The notes under the pieces were generated by a model. That model was not told the DNA's origin. It ran no database searches and worked only from the letters and a program-made list of their open reading frames with translations. The position numbers and the translations under genes are program-made. From JABDQZ01 sp050049775 (lineage in GTDB: Bacteria > Pseudomonadota > Gammaproteobacteria > Chromatiales > Chromatiaceae), in contig JASFVP010000016.1 of assembly GCA_050049775.1 (NCBI GenBank), positions 1 through 60,655 on the forward strand: DNA of 60,655 nucleotides, given 5' to 3'. Positions 15,317-23,890 of the stretch are shown piece after piece. Each line of letters begins with the position of its first letter. Positions within the stretch are counted from its first letter, which is position 1.

Positions 15317-17638
15317 GTGGTGAAATACTGGCAACTACGACAAGAACATCGATCGATTTCCAGCAGCTTTCTACAATCACTGCTGCCTGGTTTGCTGCTC
15401 TTCGCGCAAGCGGCTGGCGCCGAAAAGGCCGACGTTGATTATAACTCCCGCATTCAGCCGATTTTTGACCGTTATTGCGTTGCCTGCCATGCGTGTTTTG
15501 ATGCGCCTTGCCAGTTGAACCTGGCCAGTGCCACCGGTGTAACACGTGGCGCCAGCAAGGCTGCCGTCTATGATGCGAACCGCCTGGAGCCAGCACAGCC
15601 GACCCGACTATTTATCGACGCACGGGATGAAACGTCCTGGCGTCAGCTGGGTTTTTTTGACGTGACCCATCCAGCGCAGGCATCGGTGCTGCAACAATTG
15701 CTGGAGCTGCATCACGAGCAGCCGCTCAAACCGGCCAGACCGGTACCGGAAGAGATTGATATCAGCCTGCAACGCAGCAACCAGTGCCTTACCCGGGATG
15801 AGCTTAATGAGCTGGATGGCGATATGCCACACATCGGTATGCCGTTTGCGTTGCCGCAAATCAGTTCGACCGAGCGGGAAACGTTGCTGGGTTGGCTGCA
15901 ACAGGGTGCGCCGGTTGCTCAAGTAACACCGGTCGTCACAGCGGCCGAACAACAGCAGATCGAGCGCTGGGAAACCTGGCTGAATCGTGACGATGCGCGA
16001 CAATCCCTGGTGGCGCGTTGGCTCTATGAGCATCTGGTGTTTGCCCACCTGTACTTTAATGACGGTAACAGCGGACATTTTTTTCGCCTGGTGCGTTCTC
16101 GTACCGCGCCCGGTGAAGCTGTGCAGGAGATCGCCAGTCGCTTGCCGAATGAAGATCCTGGCGGCCGTTTTTATTATCGTTTGCGTCGACTGCAGGGCAG
16201 TCTGGTGTACAAAACCCACATTACTTTTGCGTTGCGTGACGGCTTGCTGGAAAAACTGCAACAGGATTTTCTGGACAGCGACTGGCAGGTGCAGACTCTG
16301 CCGGGTTACAGCGACGCCGAACGCGGCAACCCCTTCGCCACGTTTGCCGCGATACCGGCGCGCGCGCGTTATCGATTCATGCTTGAACACGCGGAATATT
16401 TTGTGCGGTCCTTTATTCGCGGGCCGGTCTGCCGTGGCCAGCTGGCGACGGATGTGATTCGCGACCATTTCTGGGTGATGTTCCAGCACCCGGATGCCGA
16501 CGCCTATGTAATCGATCCGGATTATCGGAAAAGCGTGACGGCATTGCTGGACCTGCCGAACGTCGAAGAGGATTTGTTTGGGGGTGCGCAGGCCTGGCTG
16601 GCTTCTATAAAGAACACGAACAAGTATCAGGACTTGCGCGGCCGGAAACTGTCAGCACTGGATCCGCACGGCGCGACGCTGGAGTCCATCTGGCATGGAG
16701 GCGGGACTGATCAGAATGCGTTGCTGACGGTGTTCCGGCATCACGACAGCGCCACGGTCAAGCGTGGCTGGCTGGGCCAGCACCCATTGACGCTGTGGTG
16801 GCTGGATTATCCGCTGTTTGAACAAAGCTATTACAACCTGGTGGTGAATTTTGATGTGTTCGGCAACCTGGCCCATCAAGCGCAGACGCGTCTGTATTTT
16901 GACCTGATTCGCAACAGTGCCGAGCAGAACTTCCTGCGTCTGTTGCCGGCCGACAAACGTCAACAGTATCTCGACAACTGGTACCGCGGCAGCGGCAAAC
17001 TCAAGTTGTGGTTTAGTTATCAGGCCGTCGATGACAAGACACCGACGGCAGTGCCCTATAAAACAGAACAGGTATATGCTGAGTTGCTTGCCAGGCTGCT
17101 GCAACAATTTACCGCGATCAATGCAACGCTCGATCCGATAAACCGACCAGTCGCGGCAACAAATAATCGGCTTGATAGATTACTTTCCCAACTGACTACT
17201 GCCAGTGCAGAGCAGATGCCGGCGATTGCGCATCTGCCAGATGCCAGCCTGCTGCATATTGTGCAGGCGGATGGCCAGCGGCGTGTTTATACCCTGATCC
17301 GCAACCGTCGCCATTCCAACGTCGCTTTCATACTGGGTGAATCGCTGCGCTATGAGCCGGAAAAGGACAGCCTGAGTATCGTGCCGGGCATTGCCAGCAG
17401 TTATCCGAATTTTATTTTTCGCATCCCCTCGGATCAGCTCGAGGCGTTTGTTGCTACCCTGCGCGACAGCCGGTTGGCTGATGCGAAACGGTTCCGCCAT
17501 TTGCTGGTTGATCGTTGGGGAGTGCGCCGCAGTGATCCGCGTATCTGGGATGAGTTGCAGGATATCCAGGCTTATCTGCGGGAAACCGACAGCGTCAATG
17601 CGGCCATTCTGGATATTTATCGTTACGCCAATTTGTAA
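15317..17638 (+). CDS. cti: Fatty acid cis/trans isomerase
   Basis: A 773-residue periplasmic heme protein that converts cis to trans unsaturated fatty acids in membrane phospholipids, a fast response to solvents and heat. After a signal sequence (to about QAAGA) comes the c-type heme motif CVACH at residues 54-58 inside YCVACHACFDAPCQLNL, a hallmark of Cti. Length and domain plan fit the family. No ATG is available; tandem GTG codons at 15317 and 15320 follow GGAG at 15305 with correct spacing, and a GTG at 15275 would break the signal peptide. It stands behind nhaA and ahead of the phospholipase D gene. Confidence 0.88.
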   Translation: MVKYWQLRQEHRSISSSFLQSLLPGLLLFAQAAGAEKADVDYNSRIQPIFDRYCVACHACFDAPCQLNLASATGVTRGASKAAVYDANRLEPAQPTRLFIDARDETSWRQLGFFDVTHPAQASVLQQLLELHHEQPLKPARPVPEEIDISLQRSNQCLTRDELNELDGDMPHIGMPFALPQISSTERETLLGWLQQGAPVAQVTPVVTAAEQQQIERWETWLNRDDARQSLVARWLYEHLVFAHLYFNDGNSGHFFRLVRSRTAPGEAVQEIASRLPNEDPGGRFYYRLRRLQGSLVYKTHITFALRDGLLEKLQQDFLDSDWQVQTLPGYSDAERGNPFATFAAIPARARYRFMLEHAEYFVRSFIRGPVCRGQLATDVIRDHFWVMFQHPDADAYVIDPDYRKSVTALLDLPNVEEDLFGGAQAWLASIKNTNKYQDLRGRKLSALDPHGATLESIWHGGGTDQNALLTVFRHHDSATVKRGWLGQHPLTLWWLDYPLFEQSYYNLVVNFDVFGNLAHQAQTRLYFDLIRNSAEQNFLRLLPADKRQQYLDNWYRGSGKLKLWFSYQAVDDKTPTAVPYKTEQVYAELLARLLQQFTAINATLDPINRPVAATNNRLDRLLSQLTTASAEQMPAIAHLPDASLLHIVQADGQRRVYTLIRNRRHSNVAFILGESLRYEPEKDSLSIVPGIASSYPNFIFRIPSDQLEAFVATLRDSRLADAKRFRHLLVDRWGVRRSDPRIWDELQDIQAYLRETDSVNAAILDIYRYANL

Positions 17639-17746
17639 CCGGCAGGCACAGGCTGACTGGCTGAAATCGACCGGTGCCGGTGCAAACGCAACATTTTTGC
17701 AAACGGCTACCTGTTTGATATGCGCCAGCTAAGCGATTTTCCGGTT

Positions 17747-17762
17747 TGGCCCCTCACTTGCA
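17747..17762 (+). promoter_or_regulatory. Sigma-54 promoter, -24/-12 element
   Basis: TGGCCCCTCACTTGCA matches TGGC-N8-TTGCA with GG-N10-GC. It lies 50 bases upstream of the phospholipase D-VTT gene. Confidence 0.75.
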
Positions 17763-17811
17763 ACAGCTTCGTCACCCTAATCAGTAATGTAACGTTAATG
17801 GCGGTGAATGG

Positions 17812-19959
17812 ATGGATGACCATGCAGCGAAACCAATGAAGCAGCAGGTGAACAATTCCGGGGAAATGCTGCAGCCGGGACACAATTGCTGGCGTATACA
17901 AAATGCCGAACGTGCCACAGTGATTATCGATACGGCGGATTATTTCAAGGCCTTTGCCGAAGCCTGCCGCAATGCTCGCCACCAGATACTGATTCTGGGC
18001 TGGGATTTTGACCGGCGTGAGCAATTGCATCGGGACAAGTCCGGCGATGCAGCTGATGAACTCGGTGCCTTCCTGGTCGATCTGGTCAAGCAGCGCAAAC
18101 AGTTGAACGTTTATCTGCTGTCCTGGGATTTCAACATGATTTATGCCGCCGAGCGCGAGCTGTTGCCGGCGTTGCGCCTGCGTCTGCAAACACCGCCACG
18201 ATTTCATTTCCGCCTCGACGGCAAACATCCGAAAGGCGCTTCGCATCACCAGAAAGTGGTGGTGATCGATGATCGCATCGCTTTTGTCGGTGGCATTGAT
18301 TTGAGTCGCTGGCGCTGGGACACGCCGGAGCACAAACCCGATGATCCGCGCCGGCTGGATCCCAACGGCAAGCCTTATGCGCCGTTTCACGACATGATGA
18401 TGCTAGTCGAAGGCGAGGTGGCGGCATCGCTTGGTGAGCTGGTGCGTCGACGTTGGCGTCGCTCGCGCGGCTGGAGAATTCCACGGCTGGCCAAAAGAAA
18501 AGATTCGCCCTGGCCGCAGTCTGTATCTGCCGGGATTGCTGACCATCCGGTTGCGATCGCGCGCACCGAGCCTTTGTATGGCCGACGTCGTGCAGTCGAT
18601 GAAGTCAAGCAGCTCTACCTTGATGCGATCACCGCGGCAGAGCGCTTTATCTACATCGAAAACCAGTATTTCACCGCAACCAGCCTGGCCGATGCGATCA
18701 GTGAGCGTCTGGCCGAACCGGAAGGTCCGGAAGTGATCCTGGTGTTGCCCAAACAGACCGGCGGCTGGCTGGAACAGGTCACCATGGATGTGTTGCGTGG
18801 CCGGGTGGTCAGCAAGATGCAGCAGGCAGACAAACACCATCGATTGCGCATCTGGTATCCGCACCAGCCCGGTCTTGGCGACTTTTGTATCAGCGTGCAT
18901 GCCAAACTGTTGATCGTCGATGACCGGTTGATACGGGTCGGTTCGTCCAACACCAGCAGTCGCTCCATGGGACTGGATACCGAATGCGATCTGGCGCTTG
19001 AAGCCGGGCACGATGATGGCGCTGCTGTCGAATTCATTCAGGATGTGCGCCATCGCTTGCTGACCGAACACCTGGATTGTGACAGGCAACAACTGATACA
19101 AGCAGAGACAGAACAGCCAGGCCTGATTGCCGCCATTGAACAGCTGCAAACCAATCAACGCAGCTTGCGGCCGCTGAATTGCTCTGTGCCGGAAGAAGTG
19201 GATGATATGGTGCCGGATACCGGCCTGATTGATCCGGCCGAGCCTTTCAGTGCCGATTATTTTGTGTCCGAATACGTGCCGAAGTCGGGCCGCTCGGTTG
19301 GGCGTAAACGCCTGTTATTGTTTGTGCTGGTGATCGCTGCATTGTTTGCGCTGGCTGCCGCCTGGCGCTGGACGCCATTGCAGGAATGGTTGTCACCGGA
19401 GCGTCTGCAAACTGTGCTGGATTCCTTTTCCTCGCCGGCAGTGCAGGCGGCCGTCGCAATTAGCGGCGTCACCCTGGCGAGTCTGTTGATGGTGCCGTTG
19501 ACGCTGCTGGCCGTGGTGGCCGGTATCGCTTTTGCCGGCTGGCAGGCATTTGCCTATGTACTGGCGGGCTCTCTGGTCAGCTCCATGATTGCTTTCGGTG
19601 CCGGGCGTGTGCTCGGACAGAATCTGATCAAACGTGGTGACAGCGGCCGTTTGCAAAACCTCAGTCAGCGAATTGCCAAACGCGGAACTGTTGCGGTGGC
19701 GATTTTACGCATGGTGCCTATTGCACCTTTTACCGTGTTCAACCTGGTTTCCGGTGCTTCCCATCTGGGTGCACGGCAATTCCTGTTCGGCAGTCTGCTG
19801 GGGCTGGCCCCCGGACTCGGTGCGGTCACGTTGTTCTCCAGCAGCCTGTGGCAGGCGGTCACCGAGCCTACGGCGACGACCGTCGTCATGGCTGTTGGCG
19901 TCGGCTTCGTGCTGGTATTGCTGGCCTGGATGGCGAAGCGCTGGTTACGATCGGCCTGA
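17812..19959 (+). CDS. Phospholipase D-like protein fused to a VTT (SNARE-associated/DedA-type) domain
   Basis: A 715-residue two-part protein. Residues 1-480 carry two HKD catalytic motifs, SHHQKVVVIDD with GGIDLSRWRWD, and VHAKLLIVDD with GSSNTSSRSMG, as in cardiolipin synthase or phospholipase D enzymes. Residues 500-715 form a membrane VTT domain (about five helices, MVPLTLLAVVAGIAFAG and ILRMVPIAPFTVFNLVSGAS), the family of DedA/TMEM41B lipid scramblases. One polypeptide could therefore make or cut a phospholipid and move it across the bilayer; this coupling is inference. The ATG at 17812 is the first in frame. The EEP gene follows 5 bases after the stop, an operon partner also seen for clsB/ybhP. 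Confidence 0.9.
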   Translation: MDDHAAKPMKQQVNNSGEMLQPGHNCWRIQNAERATVIIDTADYFKAFAEACRNARHQILILGWDFDRREQLHRDKSGDAADELGAFLVDLVKQRKQLNVYLLSWDFNMIYAAERELLPALRLRLQTPPRFHFRLDGKHPKGASHHQKVVVIDDRIAFVGGIDLSRWRWDTPEHKPDDPRRLDPNGKPYAPFHDMMMLVEGEVAASLGELVRRRWRRSRGWRIPRLAKRKDSPWPQSVSAGIADHPVAIARTEPLYGRRRAVDEVKQLYLDAITAAERFIYIENQYFTATSLADAISERLAEPEGPEVILVLPKQTGGWLEQVTMDVLRGRVVSKMQQADKHHRLRIWYPHQPGLGDFCISVHAKLLIVDDRLIRVGSSNTSSRSMGLDTECDLALEAGHDDGAAVEFIQDVRHRLLTEHLDCDRQQLIQAETEQPGLIAAIEQLQTNQRSLRPLNCSVPEEVDDMVPDTGLIDPAEPFSADYFVSEYVPKSGRSVGRKRLLLFVLVIAALFALAAAWRWTPLQEWLSPERLQTVLDSFSSPAVQAAVAISGVTLASLLMVPLTLLAVVAGIAFAGWQAFAYVLAGSLVSSMIAFGAGRVLGQNLIKRGDSGRLQNLSQRIAKRGTVAVAILRMVPIAPFTVFNLVSGASHLGARQFLFGSLLGLAPGLGAVTLFSSSLWQAVTEPTATTVVMAVGVGFVLVLLAWMAKRWLRSA

Positions 19960-19964
19960 TCTCA

Positions 19965-20669
19965 ATGAAGGTGGCGACCTACAATGTGCATGACTGCATT
20001 GGCCGGGATCGTCGCTTTGATCCCGCGCGCATCAGTGATGTATTAGTTGAGCTGGATGCTGATGTGATTGCGTTGCAGGAGGTCACACTGGATCATCCTG
20101 GCGCCTTGCTGAAACGTTTTGAAACCACAACCGGTATGCAGGCTATCGATGGCAGCCTGTTTGCGCGTGGTGTCGGACGTTACGGTAATCTGCTGTTGAC
20201 GCGTTTACCGGTGATTGAATCGACCTTGCACGATATTTCTTTCCGGGGACGTGAGCCGCGCGGCGTGCTGGATGTTGTGTTGCAAGCCGCCGCGTTTCCG
20301 GTGCGCTTCTGTGCCACCCATCTTGGCCTGGCAAAAGCTGAACGTCTGAGCCAGCTGCAACAACTGGCGAAATTAGTCGACCAGGGTACAGACGCGGCCG
20401 TGATGCTCGGAGATTTTAATGTGTGGAAAGCAGCCGAGTTGTCAGCATTTACAGCAGCAGGATTCGAGCAACTACCGGTGCGCAGTTTCCCGAGCCGTTT
20501 ACCACTGGTGGCGCTGGATCGCATCATGGTACGTCATCCACTAAAGATAGACAGTTGCCGGGCACATCGCAGCCAGACTGCAAGTCGGGCTTCCGATCAT
20601 TTGCCGGTGCTGGCGCAGCTTCACCCGCTTGCCCACGAGCATCAGCAAGGCGTCAGCGTAACAGGCTGA
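19965..20669 (+). CDS. Endonuclease/exonuclease/phosphatase (EEP) family protein
   Basis: A 234-residue soluble protein of the EEP (DNase I/inositol phosphatase) superfamily. Motifs in order: KVATYNVHDCIG (metal-side Asn), DVIALQEV (catalytic Glu), the CATHLGL histidine, MLGDFNVW (Asp and Asn) and the C-terminal SDHLPVLAQL (Asp-His pair). The ATG at 19965 is set by the conserved VATYNVH start; earlier in-frame codons lie within the phospholipase gene. Pairing with a PLD gene suggests a lipid head-group phosphodiesterase or phosphatase, not a DNase, as for YbhP next to cardiolipin synthase B. Confidence 0.88.
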   Translation: MKVATYNVHDCIGRDRRFDPARISDVLVELDADVIALQEVTLDHPGALLKRFETTTGMQAIDGSLFARGVGRYGNLLLTRLPVIESTLHDISFRGREPRGVLDVVLQAAAFPVRFCATHLGLAKAERLSQLQQLAKLVDQGTDAAVMLGDFNVWKAAELSAFTAAGFEQLPVRSFPSRLPLVALDRIMVRHPLKIDSCRAHRSQTASRASDHLPVLAQLHPLAHEHQQGVSVTG

Positions 20670-20790
20670 TCTATGCCATGCTGTAGTAACAACGATGCGC
20701 AGTCCCGGCTACTGTCAAAGGTGACTTGTTGTTACAGGGCAGTTAAGTGCAGAGGAATGGAATGCGCCATGCAGCGAAGCGAGACAGGCA

Positions 20791-22149
20791 ATGACACAGC
20801 ATACTGAGCAACCGGATCCATCCATCTGTTTGTATGGCGAACAGACGCGACTGGCACTTGAGAATTTCAACATCAGTGGACAACCTTTTCCGCCGGCTTT
20901 TATTCATGCGCTGGGGCTGATCAAGTCCTGCGCAGCGCAGGTCAATGCCGGGCTGGGTCTGCTGCGACCGGACATGGCCGACGCGATTGCCGACGCGGCC
21001 GATCAGGTGGCGGCTGGCCGGCATGATGAGCAATTCCCTCTGGATGTCTTCCAGACCGGTTCGGGAACCAGTACGAACATGAATGCCAACGAGGTCATCG
21101 CGACTCTGGCCGCACGATCACTCGGGCGTGAGGTACATGCCAATGACGATGTGAATCTCGGTCAAAGCAGTAACGATGTGATTCCGACGGCAATGCATGT
21201 CAGTGCCGTACTGCAGCTTGGTCCGCTAGTGAAGGCTTTGCAGCAGCTCGAAGCAGCCATCCTGATCAGGGCGGAACAGTTTGGCAAAACGGTCAAGACC
21301 GGCCGGACGCACCTGATGGATGCGGTGCCGATCACACTGGGTCAGGAATTGTCCGGCTGGGCGGCGCAGCTGGCTGCGAATCTGGCGCGTTTGAGTGAGG
21401 TGCAGCAGCGACTGCTGTTACTGGCACAGGGTGGCACGGCTGTCGGTACCGGGCTGAATACACATGCCGATTTTGCCACACGATTTGCTGCTTGTATGGC
21501 CGAGCGAACCGGTCTGGCATTCCGCTCGGCGCCGAACAAGTTTGCTGCGATATCGTCACAGGATACTGCGGTTGAACTGAGTGGCCAGCTGCGCGTCACG
21601 GCGCTCAGTCTGCTCAAGATGGCAACCGACTTGCGCTGGATGAACAGTGGTCCGACCGCCGGGCTGCATGAATTGCAGTTACCCGAAATGCAGGCGGGCA
21701 GCAGCATCATGCCCGGCAAGGTAAACCCGGTGATACCGGAAGCGGTGGGTATGGCCTGTGTTCAGGTGATCGGCCTGGATGCGGCTATTGTAACCGCGGC
21801 GCAGGACAACCGTTTTCAGCTGATGACCATGTTACCGCTGCTGGCAAACAATCTGTTGCAGCAGATCGGTTTGCTAAACGCAGCGGCACAGTCGCTGCAA
21901 ACCCGGGTGATTGCGAGGTTTGAAGTTGACCAGGAGAAACTGCTGGAACGGGTACGGCACAATACCATGCTGGTGACGGCACTGAGTCCGCATATTGGCT
22001 ACGACCTTGCGGCGCAGATTGCGCATGCTGCGATCGGGCAACAGCGCCCGGTCATTGATGTGGCGCGTGAGATGACCGCATTGTCCGACGATGAGCTCAA
22101 GCTGCTGCTGGATCCCGGCCGCATGGCGCGACCGCACAGCGAAGGCTGA
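20791..22149 (+). CDS. fumC: Class II fumarate hydratase
   Basis: A 452-residue member of the fumarase/aspartase superfamily that interconverts fumarate and malate without an iron-sulfur cluster. The signature GSSIMPGKVNP is complete. The motifs TGSGTSTNMNANE, QSSNDVIPTAMH and GRTHLMDAVPITLGQE favour fumarase over aspartase, although the VNPVIPE tail after the signature is shared with some aspartases. It ends 44 bases before the sigma-54 promoter of the next small gene. The oxidation-stable fumarase fits a stress region, but no sigma-54 promoter of its own was found. Confidence 0.88.
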   Translation: MTQHTEQPDPSICLYGEQTRLALENFNISGQPFPPAFIHALGLIKSCAAQVNAGLGLLRPDMADAIADAADQVAAGRHDEQFPLDVFQTGSGTSTNMNANEVIATLAARSLGREVHANDDVNLGQSSNDVIPTAMHVSAVLQLGPLVKALQQLEAAILIRAEQFGKTVKTGRTHLMDAVPITLGQELSGWAAQLAANLARLSEVQQRLLLLAQGGTAVGTGLNTHADFATRFAACMAERTGLAFRSAPNKFAAISSQDTAVELSGQLRVTALSLLKMATDLRWMNSGPTAGLHELQLPEMQAGSSIMPGKVNPVIPEAVGMACVQVIGLDAAIVTAAQDNRFQLMTMLPLLANNLLQQIGLLNAAAQSLQTRVIARFEVDQEKLLERVRHNTMLVTALSPHIGYDLAAQIAHAAIGQQRPVIDVAREMTALSDDELKLLLDPGRMARPHSEG

Positions 22150-22193
22150 CCCGGGTGCGTTACTGAAAAGCCTGTCGCCCGCTTGAAACGGGA

Positions 22194-22209
22194 CGGCACA
22201 TGCCTTGCA
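22194..22209 (+). promoter_or_regulatory. Sigma-54 promoter, -24/-12 element
   Basis: CGGCACATGCCTTGCA differs from consensus only in the first T and has a perfect TTGCA. It lies 46 bases upstream of the CcoQ-like small gene. Confidence 0.75.
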
Positions 22210-22255
22210 GGCTATTTATCACAACTGCAATGTCAATACTGACTGGAGGTGTGAT

Positions 22256-22420
22256 ATGGATTTTCTGATCTGGCTTGGTCAAGTCTGGTTCTTTTTCGTG
22301 CCGTTAATGTTTGTCGCGATTGTGTTCTACATCTACCGTCCATCTGCGCGTAAAAAATATAAAAAGGCCAAAAAGATTCCTTTTGAGGACAGGGTGGCAA
22401 AACGCAATCCACCTGATTGA
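22256..22420 (+). CDS. Orphan CcoQ/FixQ-like membrane peptide
   Basis: A 54-residue protein with one membrane helix (residues 3-27) followed by a basic segment and the sequence KKAKKIPFEDR. A single helix followed by a charged tail with (L/I)PFED is the plan of CcoQ/FixQ, the small stabilising subunit of cbb3 cytochrome oxidase. No ccoN, ccoO or ccoP is present in the window, and the gene is the only one between its sigma-54 promoter and the next such promoter. It may modulate a cbb3 oxidase encoded elsewhere or be a stress peptide of similar shape. A strong GGAGGTG ribosome site precedes the ATG. Confidence 0.65.
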   Translation: MDFLIWLGQVWFFFVPLMFVAIVFYIYRPSARKKYKKAKKIPFEDRVAKRNPPD

Positions 22421-22540
22421 AGCTGCCTGCGGCGTGTCGGCGCTGCTGTATATCAACCACGTCTGGTGGATTTCAGACGCTGATATGCTGCACGGGCTGA
22501 TTTATGTCCGGTTGCTTGCGGATGAATAGCCTTTCTTCGC

Positions 22541-22556
22541 TGGCACAAAGCTTGCT
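22541..22556 (+). promoter_or_regulatory. Sigma-54 promoter, -24/-12 element
   Basis: TGGCACAAAGCTTGCT matches the sigma-54 consensus at every conserved position. It lies 45 bases before the YqjD-like gene. An inverted repeat CGTCTG-N8-CAGACG lies about 65 bases upstream and could be part of an activator site. Confidence 0.85.
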
Positions 22557-22600
22557 CCAGGGTGTATGTCATTTACATGATAAACATGAGGAGGTCGAAA

Positions 22601-22897
22601 ATGGCAAAGTCAACAGCCAATAGTAAAGAGTCAACGCAATACAGTGAGCGCGCTACCGCGGCTGCACATGATGTGGTGGACCGCGTTGGTGAAAAGGCGG
22701 CGCACGTTGAAGAAAGAATTCATGAAGCCGCGGACGCTGCCCAGCGCAAAGCAGGTGATGCGCGCCATCGTGCCGAGGACTTCAGTGAAGAAGCGATGGC
22801 GACAACGCGTGGTTATGTGAACCAGCATCCGTTTGCTTCATTGGCGATGGCCTTTGGCGCAGGCATTGTGCTTTCAGCATTGTTTCGACGTTCATAA
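22601..22897 (+). CDS. DUF883 (ElaB/YqjD) family membrane-anchored protein
   Basis: A 98-residue protein. The first 70 residues form a charged, alanine-rich amphipathic helix; the C-terminus has one membrane segment (FASLAMAFGAGIVLSALF) ending in basic RRS. This is the plan of the ElaB/YqjD/YgaM family, C-tail-anchored proteins that associate with ribosomes in stationary-phase E. coli. AGGAGG precedes the ATG at 22601. Its stop overlaps the start of the next gene by one base (TAATG). Confidence 0.88.
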   Translation: MAKSTANSKESTQYSERATAAAHDVVDRVGEKAAHVEERIHEAADAAQRKAGDARHRAEDFSEEAMATTRGYVNQHPFASLAMAFGAGIVLSALFRRS

Positions 22898-23319
22898 TGA
22901 ACACGACTGAAATCGATCCGGCTCATCAGCACGATGAGCCGGCCGGGGATCAAATCGGCGTAACATCCATGCTGCGGCAATGGTCGATGGCTTTGTCGGC
23001 CACGGCGCACAGTCTGCTGGCGTTGGCATCGGCAGAATTGCGACTTGCCGGCTTCAGCCTGGTATTGATGCTGGCCTGTACCGCCGGCCTGGCCGTGTTT
23101 GCCGCATCGGCCTGGACCGGCCTGGTTGCCGGCCTGGTATTGTTGTTGCTCGACGCCGAGCGTGTCTGGTGGCTGGCTATGTTTGGCGTGTTTGCCAGCA
23201 GCTTACTGGCAGGTCTGTTCTGCTGGATCTATATGCTGTATCTGAGTCGCAACCTGGAGTTTTCCCGCACACGTTCTGCGTTGTATGCAACAACATCTCC
23301 GCCGGATCGGGAGGACTGA
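22897..23319 (+). CDS. YqjE-like/phage holin family membrane protein
   Basis: A 140-residue protein with two long central hydrophobic segments (about 46-75 and 85-118, FSLVLMLACTAGLAVFAASAW and WWLAMFGVFASSLLAG...) between polar ends. It matches the DUF1469/holin superfamily III type found as YqjE next to YqjD. One-base overlap with the DUF883 gene shows translational coupling. No phage genes are nearby, so the holin name is only structural. Confidence 0.75.
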   Translation: MNTTEIDPAHQHDEPAGDQIGVTSMLRQWSMALSATAHSLLALASAELRLAGFSLVLMLACTAGLAVFAASAWTGLVAGLVLLLLDAERVWWLAMFGVFASSLLAGLFCWIYMLYLSRNLEFSRTRSALYATTSPPDRED

Positions 23320-23323
23320 GTCA

Positions 23324-23602
23324 ATGTCCGTGTCCGCTTTCTTCAGCTTGCAACGGCAATGCCGTGACAAGGCGGTGCGTTTTGAATCTGACCGCTGCAG
23401 CTTGCAGCACAATCGACAGCAATTGATGCAGACAGTCAGGCAGAAAGCTGCGCAACCACGGACTCTGGCGCTGGCGTTTGGCGCCGGTTTCATAGCAAAC
23501 CGGTTGTCGTGCAAACATGTGAGTCCAAAAAAGTCCGTACGTCCTGCATCGTTATTGTTGCTGGCCCGTGTCTTTCACTCCGTGAAACACCTGTTCATCT
23601 AG
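23324..23602 (+). CDS. YqjK-like small protein
   Basis: A 92-residue basic protein. A helical N-terminal half (CRDKAVRFESDRCSLQHNRQQLMQ) precedes a short hydrophobic stretch (RTLALAFGAGFIANRL). It is the third gene after DUF883 and YqjE-like genes, the place of yqjK in the yqjDEK cluster, and its size fits. Sequence similarity is too weak to be sure. The ATG at 23324 lies 4 bases after the previous stop. Confidence 0.55.
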   Translation: MSVSAFFSLQRQCRDKAVRFESDRCSLQHNRQQLMQTVRQKAAQPRTLALAFGAGFIANRLSCKHVSPKKSVRPASLLLLARVFHSVKHLFI

Positions 23603-23732
23603 ACAGTAAGTCTGCTGAGTTATTTTCTTTCCGGTTGTTTTCAGCCATGCGTTCTGGCTCATATCCGACAATCCAGAATCACGTCTGTCCTGAAAATCAA
23701 TAAAACCAAAGCGGTTCAATGGCTTGGGGTTT

Positions 23733-23748
23733 TGGCATCCTGCTTGCT
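23733..23748 (+). promoter_or_regulatory. Sigma-54 promoter, -24/-12 element
   Basis: TGGCATCCTGCTTGCT has GG-N10-GC and the full TTGCT. It lies 143 bases before the lipoprotein gene at 23891, so it has a longer leader than the other sites. Apart from this element I see nothing in the 288 bases between the two genes. Confidence 0.75.
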
Positions 23749-23890
23749 CTAAGTGTGGTGACCTGGAAGGAAATGACGCTTAGCCAAACAACCTGAACGA
23801 TGCGGACAGGTTAATCAGACAGACAAGCCATGTTGGTTCCAGGCATGAGCTTTTTATTAAACCTTTTTGAATTTACATGGAGATAAACAA

